Shown here: piece after piece, positions 52,894-63,639 of the stretch | How the letters are laid out: each line of letters begins with the position of its first letter | Position numbering within the stretch: position 1 is the stretch's first letter | NCBI GenBank assembly: GCA_015056865.1 | Contig: SVFM01000003.1 | Coordinates: forward strand, 1 to 64,000 | DNA from: Lachnospiraceae bacterium | GTDB lineage: Bacteria > Bacillota > Clostridia > Lachnospirales > Lachnospiraceae | Length of the DNA: 64,000 bases | Reading direction: 5' to 3' | Translations under genes and position numbers: made by a program | The notes under the pieces: model-generated | Seen by the model: only the letters and a program-made list of their open reading frames with translations | Told to the model about the DNA's origin: nothing | The model's database searches: none

Positions 52894-53562
52894 ATGAGGT
52901 ATGTTTTCGAGGGAAAGATAGAGCAAAAAGAAGAGGGATACGTGATTTCCCTTCCTTTCAATGTCTGGGAGGTATGCAAGAAGAGAGAAGTGATCCAGGC
53001 AGAGATGATCTTGGATAACGAGTTGATTGATTGTGAACTTCATCCGATAGAAAAAGGAAATTATGAGCTTTTTATAAAGAAGGAGCATGAACTTACGGTG
53101 GATTTGGATGTAAAGCATAAAATCATGCTGCGTATACCGGAAAGCCTGATCAAAATGGATCAGAACAGTCCTTACAGTGCGGAAAACCCCATTCGTCAGA
53201 TTGATAGCATAGAAGTGATCATACAGCCGGCGGATGGTTTGTGCGGACAGGCATGTGTTGCTATGTTGGCAGGTGTATCCATTGAAGAGGTGGCCAATGT
53301 GATGGGATGCAGAGAGTGGCAAGCAACCATGGGGCATGTGATTTCCGCTCTGAAATATTATGGGATCGGCCATGATAATCTTATTATTTTTACGGAGGGA
53401 CAGCCCACTGTATTGCCTAAGTGCTGCATTTTGATGGAGAAGATGGGGCGTTTCTGCCATTATCTGGTATATTATAACGGAAAGTATTACGACTCTAATC
53501 TGGGCATTCTTGAGGAATATGATATGAGTAAACTGCAGGGGTATTTGGAGATTTTTTGTTAG
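52894..53562 (+). CDS. DUF1905-like domain fused to a C39-like cysteine peptidase
   Basis: A 222-residue two-domain protein. Residues 1 to about 85 resemble DUF1905 (MRYVFEGKIEQKEEGYVISLPFNVWEVC). Residues from about 105 form a papain/C39-like fold with Gln111 as the oxyanion residue, Cys117 in DGLCGQAC, His189 in FCHYLVYYNG and Asp200. The set matches an active C39-type peptidase. There is no signal peptide or ABC transporter, so it is unlike bacteriocin exporters. A GGAGGAAG precedes ATG 52894. Target unknown. Confidence 0.75.
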   Translation: MRYVFEGKIEQKEEGYVISLPFNVWEVCKKREVIQAEMILDNELIDCELHPIEKGNYELFIKKEHELTVDLDVKHKIMLRIPESLIKMDQNSPYSAENPIRQIDSIEVIIQPADGLCGQACVAMLAGVSIEEVANVMGCREWQATMGHVISALKYYGIGHDNLIIFTEGQPTVLPKCCILMEKMGRFCHYLVYYNGKYYDSNLGILEEYDMSKLQGYLEIFC

Positions 53563-53580
53563 TACAATTACAGTAATATA

Positions 53581-53615
53581 AACAAGGGCTGATTCCTTCT
53601 CTCAGCCCTTGTTTT
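53581..53615. terminator. Bidirectional terminator
   Basis: AACAAGGGCTGA and TCAGCCCTTGTT form a perfect 12-bp stem around 9 bases, flanked by T-runs on both strands; it lies between the convergent peptidase and GH36 genes. Confidence 0.9.
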
Positions 53616-53637
53616 CATACGGGGAACTTTAGTTGTT

Positions 53638-55740
53638 TTATCTGCTTAACAATACCGCCCCTGCTGTAAACGGCTGTGCACCTAAGATCTTCACCTTGCC
53701 GTCGGTTACATGTATTTTATCTCCAAAGAAGGTATCTTTCATCTGAAATCCGTCGGGAATATCAATTTCCAAATCTTTAATATCTTTTTCAAAAGCATGG
53801 TATAGGATCAACATTTCGGTGTTCGTGCTTCTGCACACTACCTGCAAGCCCTTCGGATATCGCATGCACTCGCTCCGGTTTCCATATACTTTTGATTTAC
53901 CGTTTATGATAATATCTTCAAGCTTTTCATAAAATCTAAGTGCGGAGGACAAAATATCCTGCTGCCAATCTTGTAATTGGTCAATAGGACCTGATAAGCA
54001 AACTCTTCCCATAAAGGTTGCAGCTAAGGAATAAACCAATCTGTCCTTTGAATCATCCTCATGTAGAACTGACCATATAAGCATTTGTGCCGGGAGCATA
54101 ATATCCTGAAGGTTGGCGGCAACATATGGAATTTCTACGCACTCATGTGCATCAGAAAATGACGATACCGCGCCATGGCCCATCATAAGGGGCTCATTTC
54201 TGTGTCCGCCTCCCGCACAGTTTTCTATGATCAAATCGGGTATTTCTTTTTTCATAAGCGCAAAGAAATCTTTCACATATGACATATGGTCACGAAGGGC
54301 TTCGGCTCCTGATTCTGCGCCATCAATTTCTACGCCTATGCTTCCGTTATAATCCACCTTGATATAACCAAAATCGTTATCCTTCAGGAATTTTATAACT
54401 TTTTCATATAAATAATCTCTTACATCCTGACGTCTGAAATCCCAATAGGAACGTACATCACCTGTTTTTACAACGGTGCCGTCCTTGGTAAGATGCATAT
54501 AGTCATATTCGGGATTAAATAATACAGAGCCCTTTGTTGTCACTTCAAATTCAAACCAGATTCCCGGTATCATACCGTTTTCTCTGATGATCCTGTTCAT
54601 TTCTTTAACGTTCGGGAAGATGGTTGTGTCCAGATTCCATTCCCCATTACCGTTTTGTTCACAGCCGGCCTTACACCAGCCAGCATCAATCACAAGATAT
54701 TTTACACCGTATTTTTTCAGTGCATTACAATAGGAAAGCATTTTTTCCTGAGTGGGCTTTCCCCATGTGGCGCAATATTCATTAAATGTTGTAGGAAGTC
54801 CTTTTTCACCATGCGATTCTCTTGCAGGTTTGTACATATCGGTAAGTGCGCTGCAGACATCATGAATATCACCTGCTGCAGTTGCGATATATGCTTTGGG
54901 AGCTTTGAAACGTTCACCGTTTTTCACATGCTTTTTCCAGCCGCAGAACTCCCGGTCACCTAAGCCGCCCGAAAAGGACAGGGAATCATCCCAGCGTGTA
55001 AGCTCCAATTGCCACGTTGCATTGTGTGCAATACTTGCGGCCCAAAAAACGCCTTCCGTTTTGTCTTCAAATGCTGCCATGGGAAAATATCTTAGTACAG
55101 GGTAACTTCCTTTACTGCCATACCGCAAAGCACCGTAGCATCCCTGTGCTCCCGGCCATGCTTTTTCCAGAGACAATTCTTCTATGGAGTGACAGGTGTG
55201 TCTTCCCTCCTGGCTCCAGTTTCCGTTAAATCTATAGAAATTATAGGAATCCGGAGCATCATCCTCATGGAATGGACTTAAGGTATCTATTGTAAAGCTT
55301 GTGAGCATATCAAGGGTGACATCTTTTCCGCTGTCGTTGATAAATTCTGTTTCAACTTCAAAGCCGCCCAGACCTTCAATATAGGTGATGGTATGTAATA
55401 CATGACAGCCTGACGCGGAACCCAGAAGGGTTTCTATTTTTTGCTTATTTCCTTCCTTTTTCAAATTTTGAGAAATAAGAGGAAGATCCATATAAAAAGT
55501 TTTCATCGTACTTCCGGGAAAGGGTAAATTCTCCCCTACAAGGTGAAAGTAGGCAAGTCTTCCCAGACTCCATATAGCAGAATGTCTTGCACGGGGATTA
55601 AAAATTGCCATTTGCAGTTCCCATTGCTTTAAAGCTTTGGCTTCCTTTGATTTGGGATACAGCCGCAACCCCACATTATTGGTTTCGTCTATCAGGTATT
55701 CAAAGCAGGTATCCCCAAGATAGTATTTTTTGATTTCCAT
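53638..55740 (-). CDS. GH36 alpha-galactosidase
   Basis: A 700-residue cytosolic glycosidase of family GH36. The catalytic nucleophile Asp463 is in YIKVDYN and the acid/base Asp530 is in SFSDAHE; ENCAGGG (506-512) is the family's conserved Cys-Gly motif. It would release alpha-galactose from raffinose-type sugars. There is no signal peptide. A transporter is not adjacent. Two close relatives in function in the window are the GH2 fusion and this enzyme, both cytosolic. Confidence 0.9.
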   Translation of the reverse strand: MEIKKYYLGDTCFEYLIDETNNVGLRLYPKSKEAKALKQWELQMAIFNPRARHSAIWSLGRLAYFHLVGENLPFPGSTMKTFYMDLPLISQNLKKEGNKQKIETLLGSASGCHVLHTITYIEGLGGFEVETEFINDSGKDVTLDMLTSFTIDTLSPFHEDDAPDSYNFYRFNGNWSQEGRHTCHSIEELSLEKAWPGAQGCYGALRYGSKGSYPVLRYFPMAAFEDKTEGVFWAASIAHNATWQLELTRWDDSLSFSGGLGDREFCGWKKHVKNGERFKAPKAYIATAAGDIHDVCSALTDMYKPARESHGEKGLPTTFNEYCATWGKPTQEKMLSYCNALKKYGVKYLVIDAGWCKAGCEQNGNGEWNLDTTIFPNVKEMNRIIRENGMIPGIWFEFEVTTKGSVLFNPEYDYMHLTKDGTVVKTGDVRSYWDFRRQDVRDYLYEKVIKFLKDNDFGYIKVDYNGSIGVEIDGAESGAEALRDHMSYVKDFFALMKKEIPDLIIENCAGGGHRNEPLMMGHGAVSSFSDAHECVEIPYVAANLQDIMLPAQMLIWSVLHEDDSKDRLVYSLAATFMGRVCLSGPIDQLQDWQQDILSSALRFYEKLEDIIINGKSKVYGNRSECMRYPKGLQVVCRSTNTEMLILYHAFEKDIKDLEIDIPDGFQMKDTFFGDKIHVTDGKVKILGAQPFTAGAVLLSR

Positions 55741-55995
55741 AGGCTCCTCCGTTTCGCGTCCTTTGGCGGGCGGTACATATTATTTTATACAGGAAATTTC
55801 CGGTTACAAATTATGCATAGTATATCATAAAATTATTTGACGTAAAAGAGAAAAGTGCAGCCGTTATTGGAGGCATTGGAAAATCTAAAATAAAAATTAA
55901 ATCGCTTGAAAAGAATAAAATTGAGAAAAACAAAGAAAATGAAAGGAAATAAAAGAAAATAGAAGATAAATAGACGAAAAGTTTTGTGCATACGG

Positions 55996-56024
55996 TTGCA
56001 AAGACGCGGATATAAAACTAATAT
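55996..56024 (+). promoter_or_regulatory. Sigma-A promoter of groES-groEL
   Basis: TTGCAA (55996-56001) and TAATAT (56019-56024) with a 17-base spacer, directly upstream of CIRCE. Confidence 0.6.
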
Positions 56025-56036
56025 ATGTTCCAGAGA

Positions 56037-56063
56037 TTAGCACTCAAAAGCAATGAGTGCTAA
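56037..56063 (+). promoter_or_regulatory. CIRCE operator (HrcA-binding)
   Basis: TTAGCACTC, nine bases, GAGTGCTAA: a perfect match to the CIRCE inverted repeat. HrcA repressor binds it and releases it under heat shock. Confidence 0.97.
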
Positions 56064-56099
56064 CAAATAATAAGAAAAGGGCATCAAGGAGGCAATCAA

Positions 56100-56387
56100 A
56101 TGAAGTTAGTACCTTTAGGAGACAGAGTAGTTTTGAAGCAGTTGGTGGCAGAAGAGACCACAAAATCCGGTATTGTTCTTCCCGGACAGAATAAAGAGAA
56201 ACCTCAGCAGGCAGAAGTTGTAGCAGTAGGTCCCGGCGGTGTTGTAGAGGGCAAAGAGGTAAAGATGGAAGTGAAGGTTGGAGATCAGGTTATTTACTCC
56301 AAATATTCCGGAACAGACGTGAAGATCGATGAAGATGAGTACATCATTGTAAAGCAGGCTGATATCCTGGCAATCATCAATAACTAA
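56100..56387 (+). CDS. groES: Co-chaperonin GroES
   Basis: A 95-residue Hsp10. It begins MKLVPLGDRVVLKQ and contains the mobile loop (ETTKSGIVLPGQNKEKPQQA) that docks on GroEL, with the C-terminal EYIIVKQADILAII. Length is standard. AAGGAGG precedes the start. First gene of the groESL operon under CIRCE control. Confidence 0.97.
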   Translation: MKLVPLGDRVVLKQLVAEETTKSGIVLPGQNKEKPQQAEVVAVGPGGVVEGKEVKMEVKVGDQVIYSKYSGTDVKIDEDEYIIVKQADILAIINN

Positions 56388-56399
56388 TCAATATTATAA

Positions 56400-58040
<1,641 letters not shown>

Positions 58041-58071
58041 GCGTTCTAAAGCTTCGGCGCGCTTAGAAAAT

Positions 58072-58118
58072 AAAAAAGGTAGAAGGCTCAAGTTTACTTG
58101 AAGCCGGCTACCTTTTTT
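58072..58118 (+). terminator. Terminator of groES-groEL
   Basis: AAAAAAGGTAG pairs with the CTACCTTTTTT end, with an inner GGCTTCAAG/CTTGAAGCC stem-type pairing, then a T-run. Confidence 0.85.
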
Positions 58119-58142
58119 TATTTTCGTGAGCATGGCGAAGCC

Positions 58143-58186
58143 AGGCGGTATCCGCGCGTTGCGGAGCAATGTGCGGATAAGCGCCT
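58143..58186. repeat. REP-like palindrome
   Basis: AGGCGGTATCCGCGC (58143-58157) pairs with GTGCGGATAAGCGCCT (58171-58186) around a 13-base loop. It ends immediately before the stop codon of the radical SAM gene at 58187 and has no T-tract, so it is not a standard terminator. Confidence 0.7.
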
Positions 58187-59440
58187 TTACAACTCCAGCC
58201 GCTCCGGAAAGGCTTCCTTTCTCATTACGCTCCACATTTTATCAATATAAGACAAGGTATAAAAATTTTCATAGTAGTGATAGTAAAAGGCACCTTTCAG
58301 TGTCATTGTATAGACATCGTCTTTTTCGGTAATAAATCCAAGGGCTTTGGCAATACCCAGCTCCATTCCGTACATTTTTTTCAGAGGCACACCGAAGAAA
58401 GATTCAAAGTCAGATTTTCGGACCTTGGTGCTGTACGCTGTCCAGAATAAATAGTAGATCATTCTTTGGCGGAGAGTAAAGCGAATGGTCAGTGCTGTGG
58501 GAAGGAAGCCCTCACTGATCCGTTTCTCATATTCTTCCACGGAAAAGGTATTGATCTTAAACTGGTCCATCAGAAGGGATGTTGCAGAGCAGCCAAAACC
58601 CAGAAAATTATCCCTGGTCATGGAAGAATAACCCACATCAGGCTTGCTTGCAAAGGTCCAGATGGATTCCCGGGAATACCCTTTGTTTTCACAGTATAGG
58701 GTGATGTCATCCAGGAGTCTGCGCTTTTCCTTTTTTTTCATAGGACGGACCTTGTTGTCTGTAAAGCTGAAATCAATAAAGGGGTAGATGGCTATATGAT
58801 TGGCACCGCAATGAAAGGCCAGGTCAATATCAGCCTTCAGATCTTCAAAAGTTTGACCGGGCAGGGCAAAAATGAAGTCCATGGATATTGTTTCGAAGGG
58901 CACAGCAGCCAAGGCCTTCTTTATCAGCTCGGGTGTTACGGGGTTCCGCCCAAGGACTTTCTGGAATTTAGCTTGGAAGGACTGAATACCGATGCTGATC
59001 TTGGTTACACCGGCATCCCGTAAGGTTTGCAGTACTGGGATCTGCACATTATCCGGGTGGAGTTCCACACCGATCCCTTCGGTGATAATAAAGTATTCTT
59101 TTAAAGCAGAGATAATTTCACCCAGACGATGCGCGGCCAGGGCGGGGGTGCCGCCGCCAAAATATAGGCTGGTTACAGTTTTCTTTTTTGATAAGGTAGA
59201 ACCTACCATGTGTATTTCGCGGAGCAGATGATCCACGTAGGAATCGCACTTTTCCTGAGAGTATAGTTCTTTGCAGTAAGGGCAGAAACTGCAGATGCTT
59301 TTGCAAAAAGGAATGTGCACATAAAGTCCCAGATTTTGCAGGTTTTCAAAAACTAGGGGTTGGTTATATTGGTTTGTAAAGGTAAAAGGCTGAAAGCTTC
59401 TGGTCAGCCACATCCTTGTCAGACTGGTAATCACACTCAT
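58187..59440 (-). CDS. HemN-like radical SAM protein
   Basis: A 417-residue radical SAM enzyme of the coproporphyrinogen III oxidase-like group. Cys46, Cys50 and Cys53 (CKSICSFC) bind the [4Fe-4S] cluster and Cys56 may add a ligand, as in HemN. YFGGGTPAL and the SIGIQSFQAK motif follow. No haem genes are nearby, and many HemN-like proteins are not true HemN (some are methyltransferases or heme chaperones HemW). The start follows a GGAGG. It lies 14 bases after the other radical SAM gene; the two form an operon. Confidence 0.82.
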   Translation of the reverse strand: MSVITSLTRMWLTRSFQPFTFTNQYNQPLVFENLQNLGLYVHIPFCKSICSFCPYCKELYSQEKCDSYVDHLLREIHMVGSTLSKKKTVTSLYFGGGTPALAAHRLGEIISALKEYFIITEGIGVELHPDNVQIPVLQTLRDAGVTKISIGIQSFQAKFQKVLGRNPVTPELIKKALAAVPFETISMDFIFALPGQTFEDLKADIDLAFHCGANHIAIYPFIDFSFTDNKVRPMKKKEKRRLLDDITLYCENKGYSRESIWTFASKPDVGYSSMTRDNFLGFGCSATSLLMDQFKINTFSVEEYEKRISEGFLPTALTIRFTLRQRMIYYLFWTAYSTKVRKSDFESFFGVPLKKMYGMELGIAKALGFITEKDDVYTMTLKGAFYYHYYENFYTLSYIDKMWSVMRKEAFPERLEL

Positions 59441-59454
59441 ATCCGGCCTCCGGG

Positions 59455-60357
59455 CTATATATATTTCAGATAGGTTCGGAGCATTTCAAAAATAATTTTT
59501 AAGTTTCCATTGAAGAGCAAGGTATATTCGGCTACAAAGAAATAGCCGCACTTTTCGCACAATCCCGGCTCATGGATACAGCGGCCGCAAATGCTTAGGG
59601 TCCCGTTTTCCATAACAACGCATTGGTGGCAGGGTGTAGGAAAAGTATTATTGATCAGATAGGGAAAGGCACTCTTTAAATTAAAAACAGGTGTCCCAAG
59701 CTTGATCATATGGCGTATCACATCACAGCAAGCTGCCTTTTCGGCCGTGGAGAGTTGCAGGGAGGCAGTGTCCGGGTAGGGAGTATGAAAGTTAAAGGAA
59801 ACTGCCCGCACATTTTTTAATATTCTGGCTTTTTCGCAGACGGATGGTATGGTGTCCTTGTTTAGTTGGTTAATCGCCATATAAAAACAGATGTTATCAG
59901 AGGTTGCTTGTCGGATGTTTTCCAGGATCGTATCATAAGTGTCTCCCCGGATCAGATTGTGTGCTTCCCGGTCACCATCCAGACTTAAGAGGATCAGATC
60001 TGCCTCCGGAAGGTCAATAGGTTGTGTTCCGTTTGTGACTACATTGACAATGAGAAATCCCATTTCTTTGGCAAGGATTACAAGATCCCGCAGAGTCTTT
60101 CCTTTGTCCTGCCACAGGAAAGTTTCACCGCCGCAAAAAAACAGGATGCGAATGCCCATATCATATAGCTGACGCATTTCTTTACAAATCTGCTCATAGG
60201 GGTAGATGACGGCACTTATGTTGTTTACGGAACAGTGTTTACATGACAGATTGCATTTATCCGTCACAATAATGGTTCCCAGAATGGGCTTTTTTTGCCG
60301 GAACAATATGGTTTTCATTCCGAATCCGGCCAAATAAAAGAAATTTTTTATTTTCAT
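59455..60357 (-). CDS. Radical SAM protein with C-terminal Cys cluster
   Basis: A 300-residue radical SAM enzyme with the CX3CX2C motif at Cys35, Cys39 and Cys42 (CNLSCKHC), a hydrophobic N-terminus (FFYLAGFGMKTILF), GGETFLW, and an auxiliary set of six cysteines near the C-terminus (CHQC, SICGRC, GLCEKC). This resembles SPASM or HpnH-like enzymes acting on lipids or peptides; the product is not recognised. It is the first gene of the two-gene radical SAM operon. Confidence 0.8.
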   Translation of the reverse strand: MKIKNFFYLAGFGMKTILFRQKKPILGTIIVTDKCNLSCKHCSVNNISAVIYPYEQICKEMRQLYDMGIRILFFCGGETFLWQDKGKTLRDLVILAKEMGFLIVNVVTNGTQPIDLPEADLILLSLDGDREAHNLIRGDTYDTILENIRQATSDNICFYMAINQLNKDTIPSVCEKARILKNVRAVSFNFHTPYPDTASLQLSTAEKAACCDVIRHMIKLGTPVFNLKSAFPYLINNTFPTPCHQCVVMENGTLSICGRCIHEPGLCEKCGYFFVAEYTLLFNGNLKIIFEMLRTYLKYI

Positions 60358-60582
60358 TATGTGTCTCCGGATGATTTTACAAAGTTATAAGTACCAAGTA
60401 TGATTATAACATATATGACGTAATTCGACAAATACTTGCTTAGTTTGCAAAAGTGCATTATAATATCAAAAGATTTTCGTTGTAATTAGTACATAGGTTG
60501 TGGTACAATATAAATGCTTTTGTGATTTAAAGCGTTGTAGCGTTGCAACGTTGTAGTATTACAGCGGTTTAGGAGGAAGAAA

Positions 60583-61884
60583 ATGATTTGGTCTAAAGAA
60601 GAAACACTATCCAGGCAGGAGATTGAGGAGATTCAGCTGGCCCGCCTGAAGGCAACGGTAGAGCAGAACTGGAACAGGGTACCTGCTTATCGGAAAAAGA
60701 TGGAAGAAGCAGGGGTAAAGCCGGAAGATATCCGTACGTTGAAGGATCTGGCGAAGCTGCCTTTTGTGACAAAGCAGGACATGCGTGACAACTATCCCTT
60801 CGGCCTGTTTGCGGTGCCCAAGGAGGAATTGGTGAGAATTCATGCGTCCAGTGGAACCACCGGAAAGCCTACAGTAGTTGGATATACCAAGAGAGATCTG
60901 GCCATGTGGACAGAGTGTGTGTCCCGAATTGCTGCCATGGGCGGAGCTACAAAGCAGGATGTGGCACAGATCTGTTTTGGCTATGGTATGTTTACAGGCG
61001 CTTTGGGACTTCATTACGGGCTGGAAAATATAGGTGCATCCATTGTGCCTTCCTCCACCGGTAATTCAGAGAAGCAGATTATGTATATGCAGGATTTTGG
61101 AACCACATTGCTGGTAGCAACCCCTTCTTATGCCCTGAGGCTGGCAGAGGTGGCTATGGAGATGGGACTGGATCCGAAGAAGGATCTGCAGGTGAAGATC
61201 GGTCTGGTGGGCAGTGAGCTTTTGACAGATGCCATGAGAGCAGAGATGCACAAACTCTGGGGTGACGATATGCTGGTTACTTCCAATTATGGTATGAGTG
61301 AGCTGATGGGACCCGGTGTATCCGGCGAGTGCCAGTATCTGGAAGGCATGCACATCAATGAAGACTATTTTATTCCGGAGATTATAGATCCCAAGACCGG
61401 TGAGGTGTTGCCGCCCGGTGAGAAGGGAGAACTTGTCATCACCTGCATTTATAAAGAGGGTCTGCCCCTGATCCGATATAGGACCAAGGATGTGACAAGG
61501 CTCATCTATGAACCTTGCAAATGCGGACGTACTACCTGCCGTATGGAGAATCTGGATGGCCGTACAGATGACATGCTGAAGATTCGCGGTGTGAATGTAT
61601 TCCCCAGCCAGATCGAGGAAGTGATCCTCAGCGTGGAGGAGCTGGGCCCTCATTATGAAATCGTTGTAACCAGAGAAAATCATGCAGATAAGCTGGAGAT
61701 CCGTGTAGAGTTGCTTAAGACAACGGACAGCTTTAAGGATCTGGAGATCATTCAAAGAAAAGTGAAATCAAAACTTCGTATTATACTGGGTCTGGATGCC
61801 AAGATCACATTGGTATCCCCCTATACCCTTCAGCGTTTTGAGGGTAAGGCAAAGAGAGTAAAAGATTTGAGGAAGGAGATCTAA
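60583..61884 (+). CDS. paaK: Phenylacetate-CoA ligase (PaaK family)
   Basis: A 433-residue ANL ligase that activates aryl-acetic acids to CoA thioesters. Motifs are ASSGTTGKPTVVGYT (P-loop), NYGMSELMGPG and the C-terminal KAKRVKDLR. Length matches PaaK. AGGAGG precedes ATG 60583. It lies directly before iorA, a linkage seen in many anaerobes in which arylacetates are formed and used with IorAB. The reverse direction (CoA ester to acid with ATP) is also possible in amino acid fermenters. Confidence 0.92.
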   Translation: MIWSKEETLSRQEIEEIQLARLKATVEQNWNRVPAYRKKMEEAGVKPEDIRTLKDLAKLPFVTKQDMRDNYPFGLFAVPKEELVRIHASSGTTGKPTVVGYTKRDLAMWTECVSRIAAMGGATKQDVAQICFGYGMFTGALGLHYGLENIGASIVPSSTGNSEKQIMYMQDFGTTLLVATPSYALRLAEVAMEMGLDPKKDLQVKIGLVGSELLTDAMRAEMHKLWGDDMLVTSNYGMSELMGPGVSGECQYLEGMHINEDYFIPEIIDPKTGEVLPPGEKGELVITCIYKEGLPLIRYRTKDVTRLIYEPCKCGRTTCRMENLDGRTDDMLKIRGVNVFPSQIEEVILSVEELGPHYEIVVTRENHADKLEIRVELLKTTDSFKDLEIIQRKVKSKLRIILGLDAKITLVSPYTLQRFEGKAKRVKDLRKEI

Positions 61885-61886
61885 CC

Positions 61887-63626
61887 GTGGCAGAGAAGAA
61901 AATAATGCTTGGCAACGAAGCCATTGCAAGGGGGGCCTATGAAGCAGGAGTGAAGGTATCAGCAGCATACCCCGGCACGCCCAGTACAGAGATCAGTGAA
62001 AATATTGTAAAGTATCCGGAGATCTATTCTGAGTGGTCTCCCAATGAGAAGGTAGCCATGGAAGTGGCCATCGGAGCCTCCATCAGTGGAGTAAGAGCCA
62101 TGGCTTCCATGAAACATGTGGGCGTAAACGTGGCCAGCGATCCCCTTTATACCGCTTCTTACAGTGGTGTGGGCGGAGGTCTGGTGTTGGTGGCAGCGGA
62201 CGATCCGGGTCTATACAGTTCCCAGAATGAACAGGATACCAGATGTGTGGCCAGAGCAGCACTGGTGCCGGTGTTGGAACCCTCCGACAGCGGTGAGGCA
62301 AAGGAGTTTATGAAATTTGCCTTTGAGATCAGTGAAAAGTATGATACTCCTGTAATTCTCCGTACCACTACTAGACTGTCTCATTCTCAGGGACCTGTGG
62401 AATTGGAAGAGCGTGCCCAGATAGAGGACAAGGCATATGTCAGAAATCCGCAGAAATTTGTGATGATGCCCGGCAATGCTAAGGGCCGACATGTACATGT
62501 GGAAAATCGTATGAAACAGATGGCGGAGGATGGGTGTGAGTATCCTATCAATCGGGCAGAGTATGGTGATACTTCCATAGGATTTATTACAAGTGGTATT
62601 CCTTACCAGTATGTGAAAGAGGTATTTCCTAATGCATCCGTATTGAAACTGGGTATGGTACATCCTCTTCCAAAGAAGTTGATCCAGGAGTTTGCATCCA
62701 AAGTGGATAAGTTGTACATATTCGAAGAGTTGGAACCTGTGATCGAGGAACAGGTAAAATCTTGGGGAATTCCTGCTCAGGGCAAGGAATTGTTTACCGT
62801 GCAGGGCGAATACAGTGCCAATATGTTGCGCAGGGTTTTGCTGCAGGAGGAGCCTCAGAAGGAGGCTGCAAGCCAAGTGCCTGCAAGACCGCCTATTTTA
62901 TGTCCCGGCTGTCCTCACAGAAGCGTGTTCTCTGTGCTGAACAAGCTGAAAATCCATGCAGCAGGTGACATTGGCTGCTATACCCTGGGAGCTGTAGCAC
63001 CTTTGAATGTGATCGATACTACGATCTGTATGGGTGCCAGCATCTCCACCCTTCATGGCATGGAGAAGGCTAAGGGCAAAGGTTATATCAAGAATTGGGT
63101 GGCGGTGATCGGTGATTCTACCTTTATGCACACCGGCGTGAATTCTTTGATGAACATGGTATATAACCAGGGTACCGGTACTGTTATAATCCTGGACAAC
63201 TCCACCACCGGCATGACCGGACATCAGGATCATGCAGCTACAGGTAAGACTCTGATGGGAGAAACCGTACCGGCTATCGATATTGTGAAGCTCTGCAAGG
63301 CTATGGGGATTCAGCACGTGGTGGAAGTCAATGCCTTTGATATTCAGACACTGGAAAAAGTGGTCAAGGAAGAGGTGGCAAGGGATGAGGTCTCTGTGAT
63401 CATCACCAAGTCTCCCTGCGTGCTCCTTAAGGGCAATGTATTTCCCAATGTGTGCAGACCTTTGCCTGAAAAGTGTAAAAAGTGCGGCATGTGCTTAAGG
63501 CCCGGTTGCCCGGCACTGACCAAAAATGCAGACGGTACTGTATCCATCGACGAAACCATGTGCAATGGTTGTGGACTTTGCAAGACTCTGTGCAAATTCG
63601 ATGCCATTGAAACCTGTGCAAGATAG
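61887..63626 (+). CDS. iorA: Indolepyruvate ferredoxin oxidoreductase subunit alpha
   Basis: A 579-residue thiamine diphosphate enzyme. It has an N-terminal pyruvate-oxidoreductase domain (GNEAIARGAYEAGV), the TPP-binding core (GDSTFMHTGVNSL) and a C-terminal pair of [4Fe-4S] ferredoxin motifs (CKKCGMCLRPGCP and CNGCGLCKTLCKF). It oxidises aryl-2-oxo acids to aryl-acetyl-CoA and reduces ferredoxin. It starts with GTG at 61887 behind AAGGAG, two bases after paaK. The beta subunit follows. Confidence 0.95.
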   Translation: MAEKKIMLGNEAIARGAYEAGVKVSAAYPGTPSTEISENIVKYPEIYSEWSPNEKVAMEVAIGASISGVRAMASMKHVGVNVASDPLYTASYSGVGGGLVLVAADDPGLYSSQNEQDTRCVARAALVPVLEPSDSGEAKEFMKFAFEISEKYDTPVILRTTTRLSHSQGPVELEERAQIEDKAYVRNPQKFVMMPGNAKGRHVHVENRMKQMAEDGCEYPINRAEYGDTSIGFITSGIPYQYVKEVFPNASVLKLGMVHPLPKKLIQEFASKVDKLYIFEELEPVIEEQVKSWGIPAQGKELFTVQGEYSANMLRRVLLQEEPQKEAASQVPARPPILCPGCPHRSVFSVLNKLKIHAAGDIGCYTLGAVAPLNVIDTTICMGASISTLHGMEKAKGKGYIKNWVAVIGDSTFMHTGVNSLMNMVYNQGTGTVIILDNSTTGMTGHQDHAATGKTLMGETVPAIDIVKLCKAMGIQHVVEVNAFDIQTLEKVVKEEVARDEVSVIITKSPCVLLKGNVFPNVCRPLPEKCKKCGMCLRPGCPALTKNADGTVSIDETMCNGCGLCKTLCKFDAIETCAR

Positions 63627-63639
63627 GAGGTAGGTAGCA

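Larger units (their letters stand above)
55741..56099 (+). other. Intergenic region with groE control elements
   Basis: About 360 bases without a gene. It includes the start region of the divergent GH36 gene, an A-rich stretch, the groE promoter (55996-56024) and the CIRCE operator (56037-56063). Confidence 0.7.
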
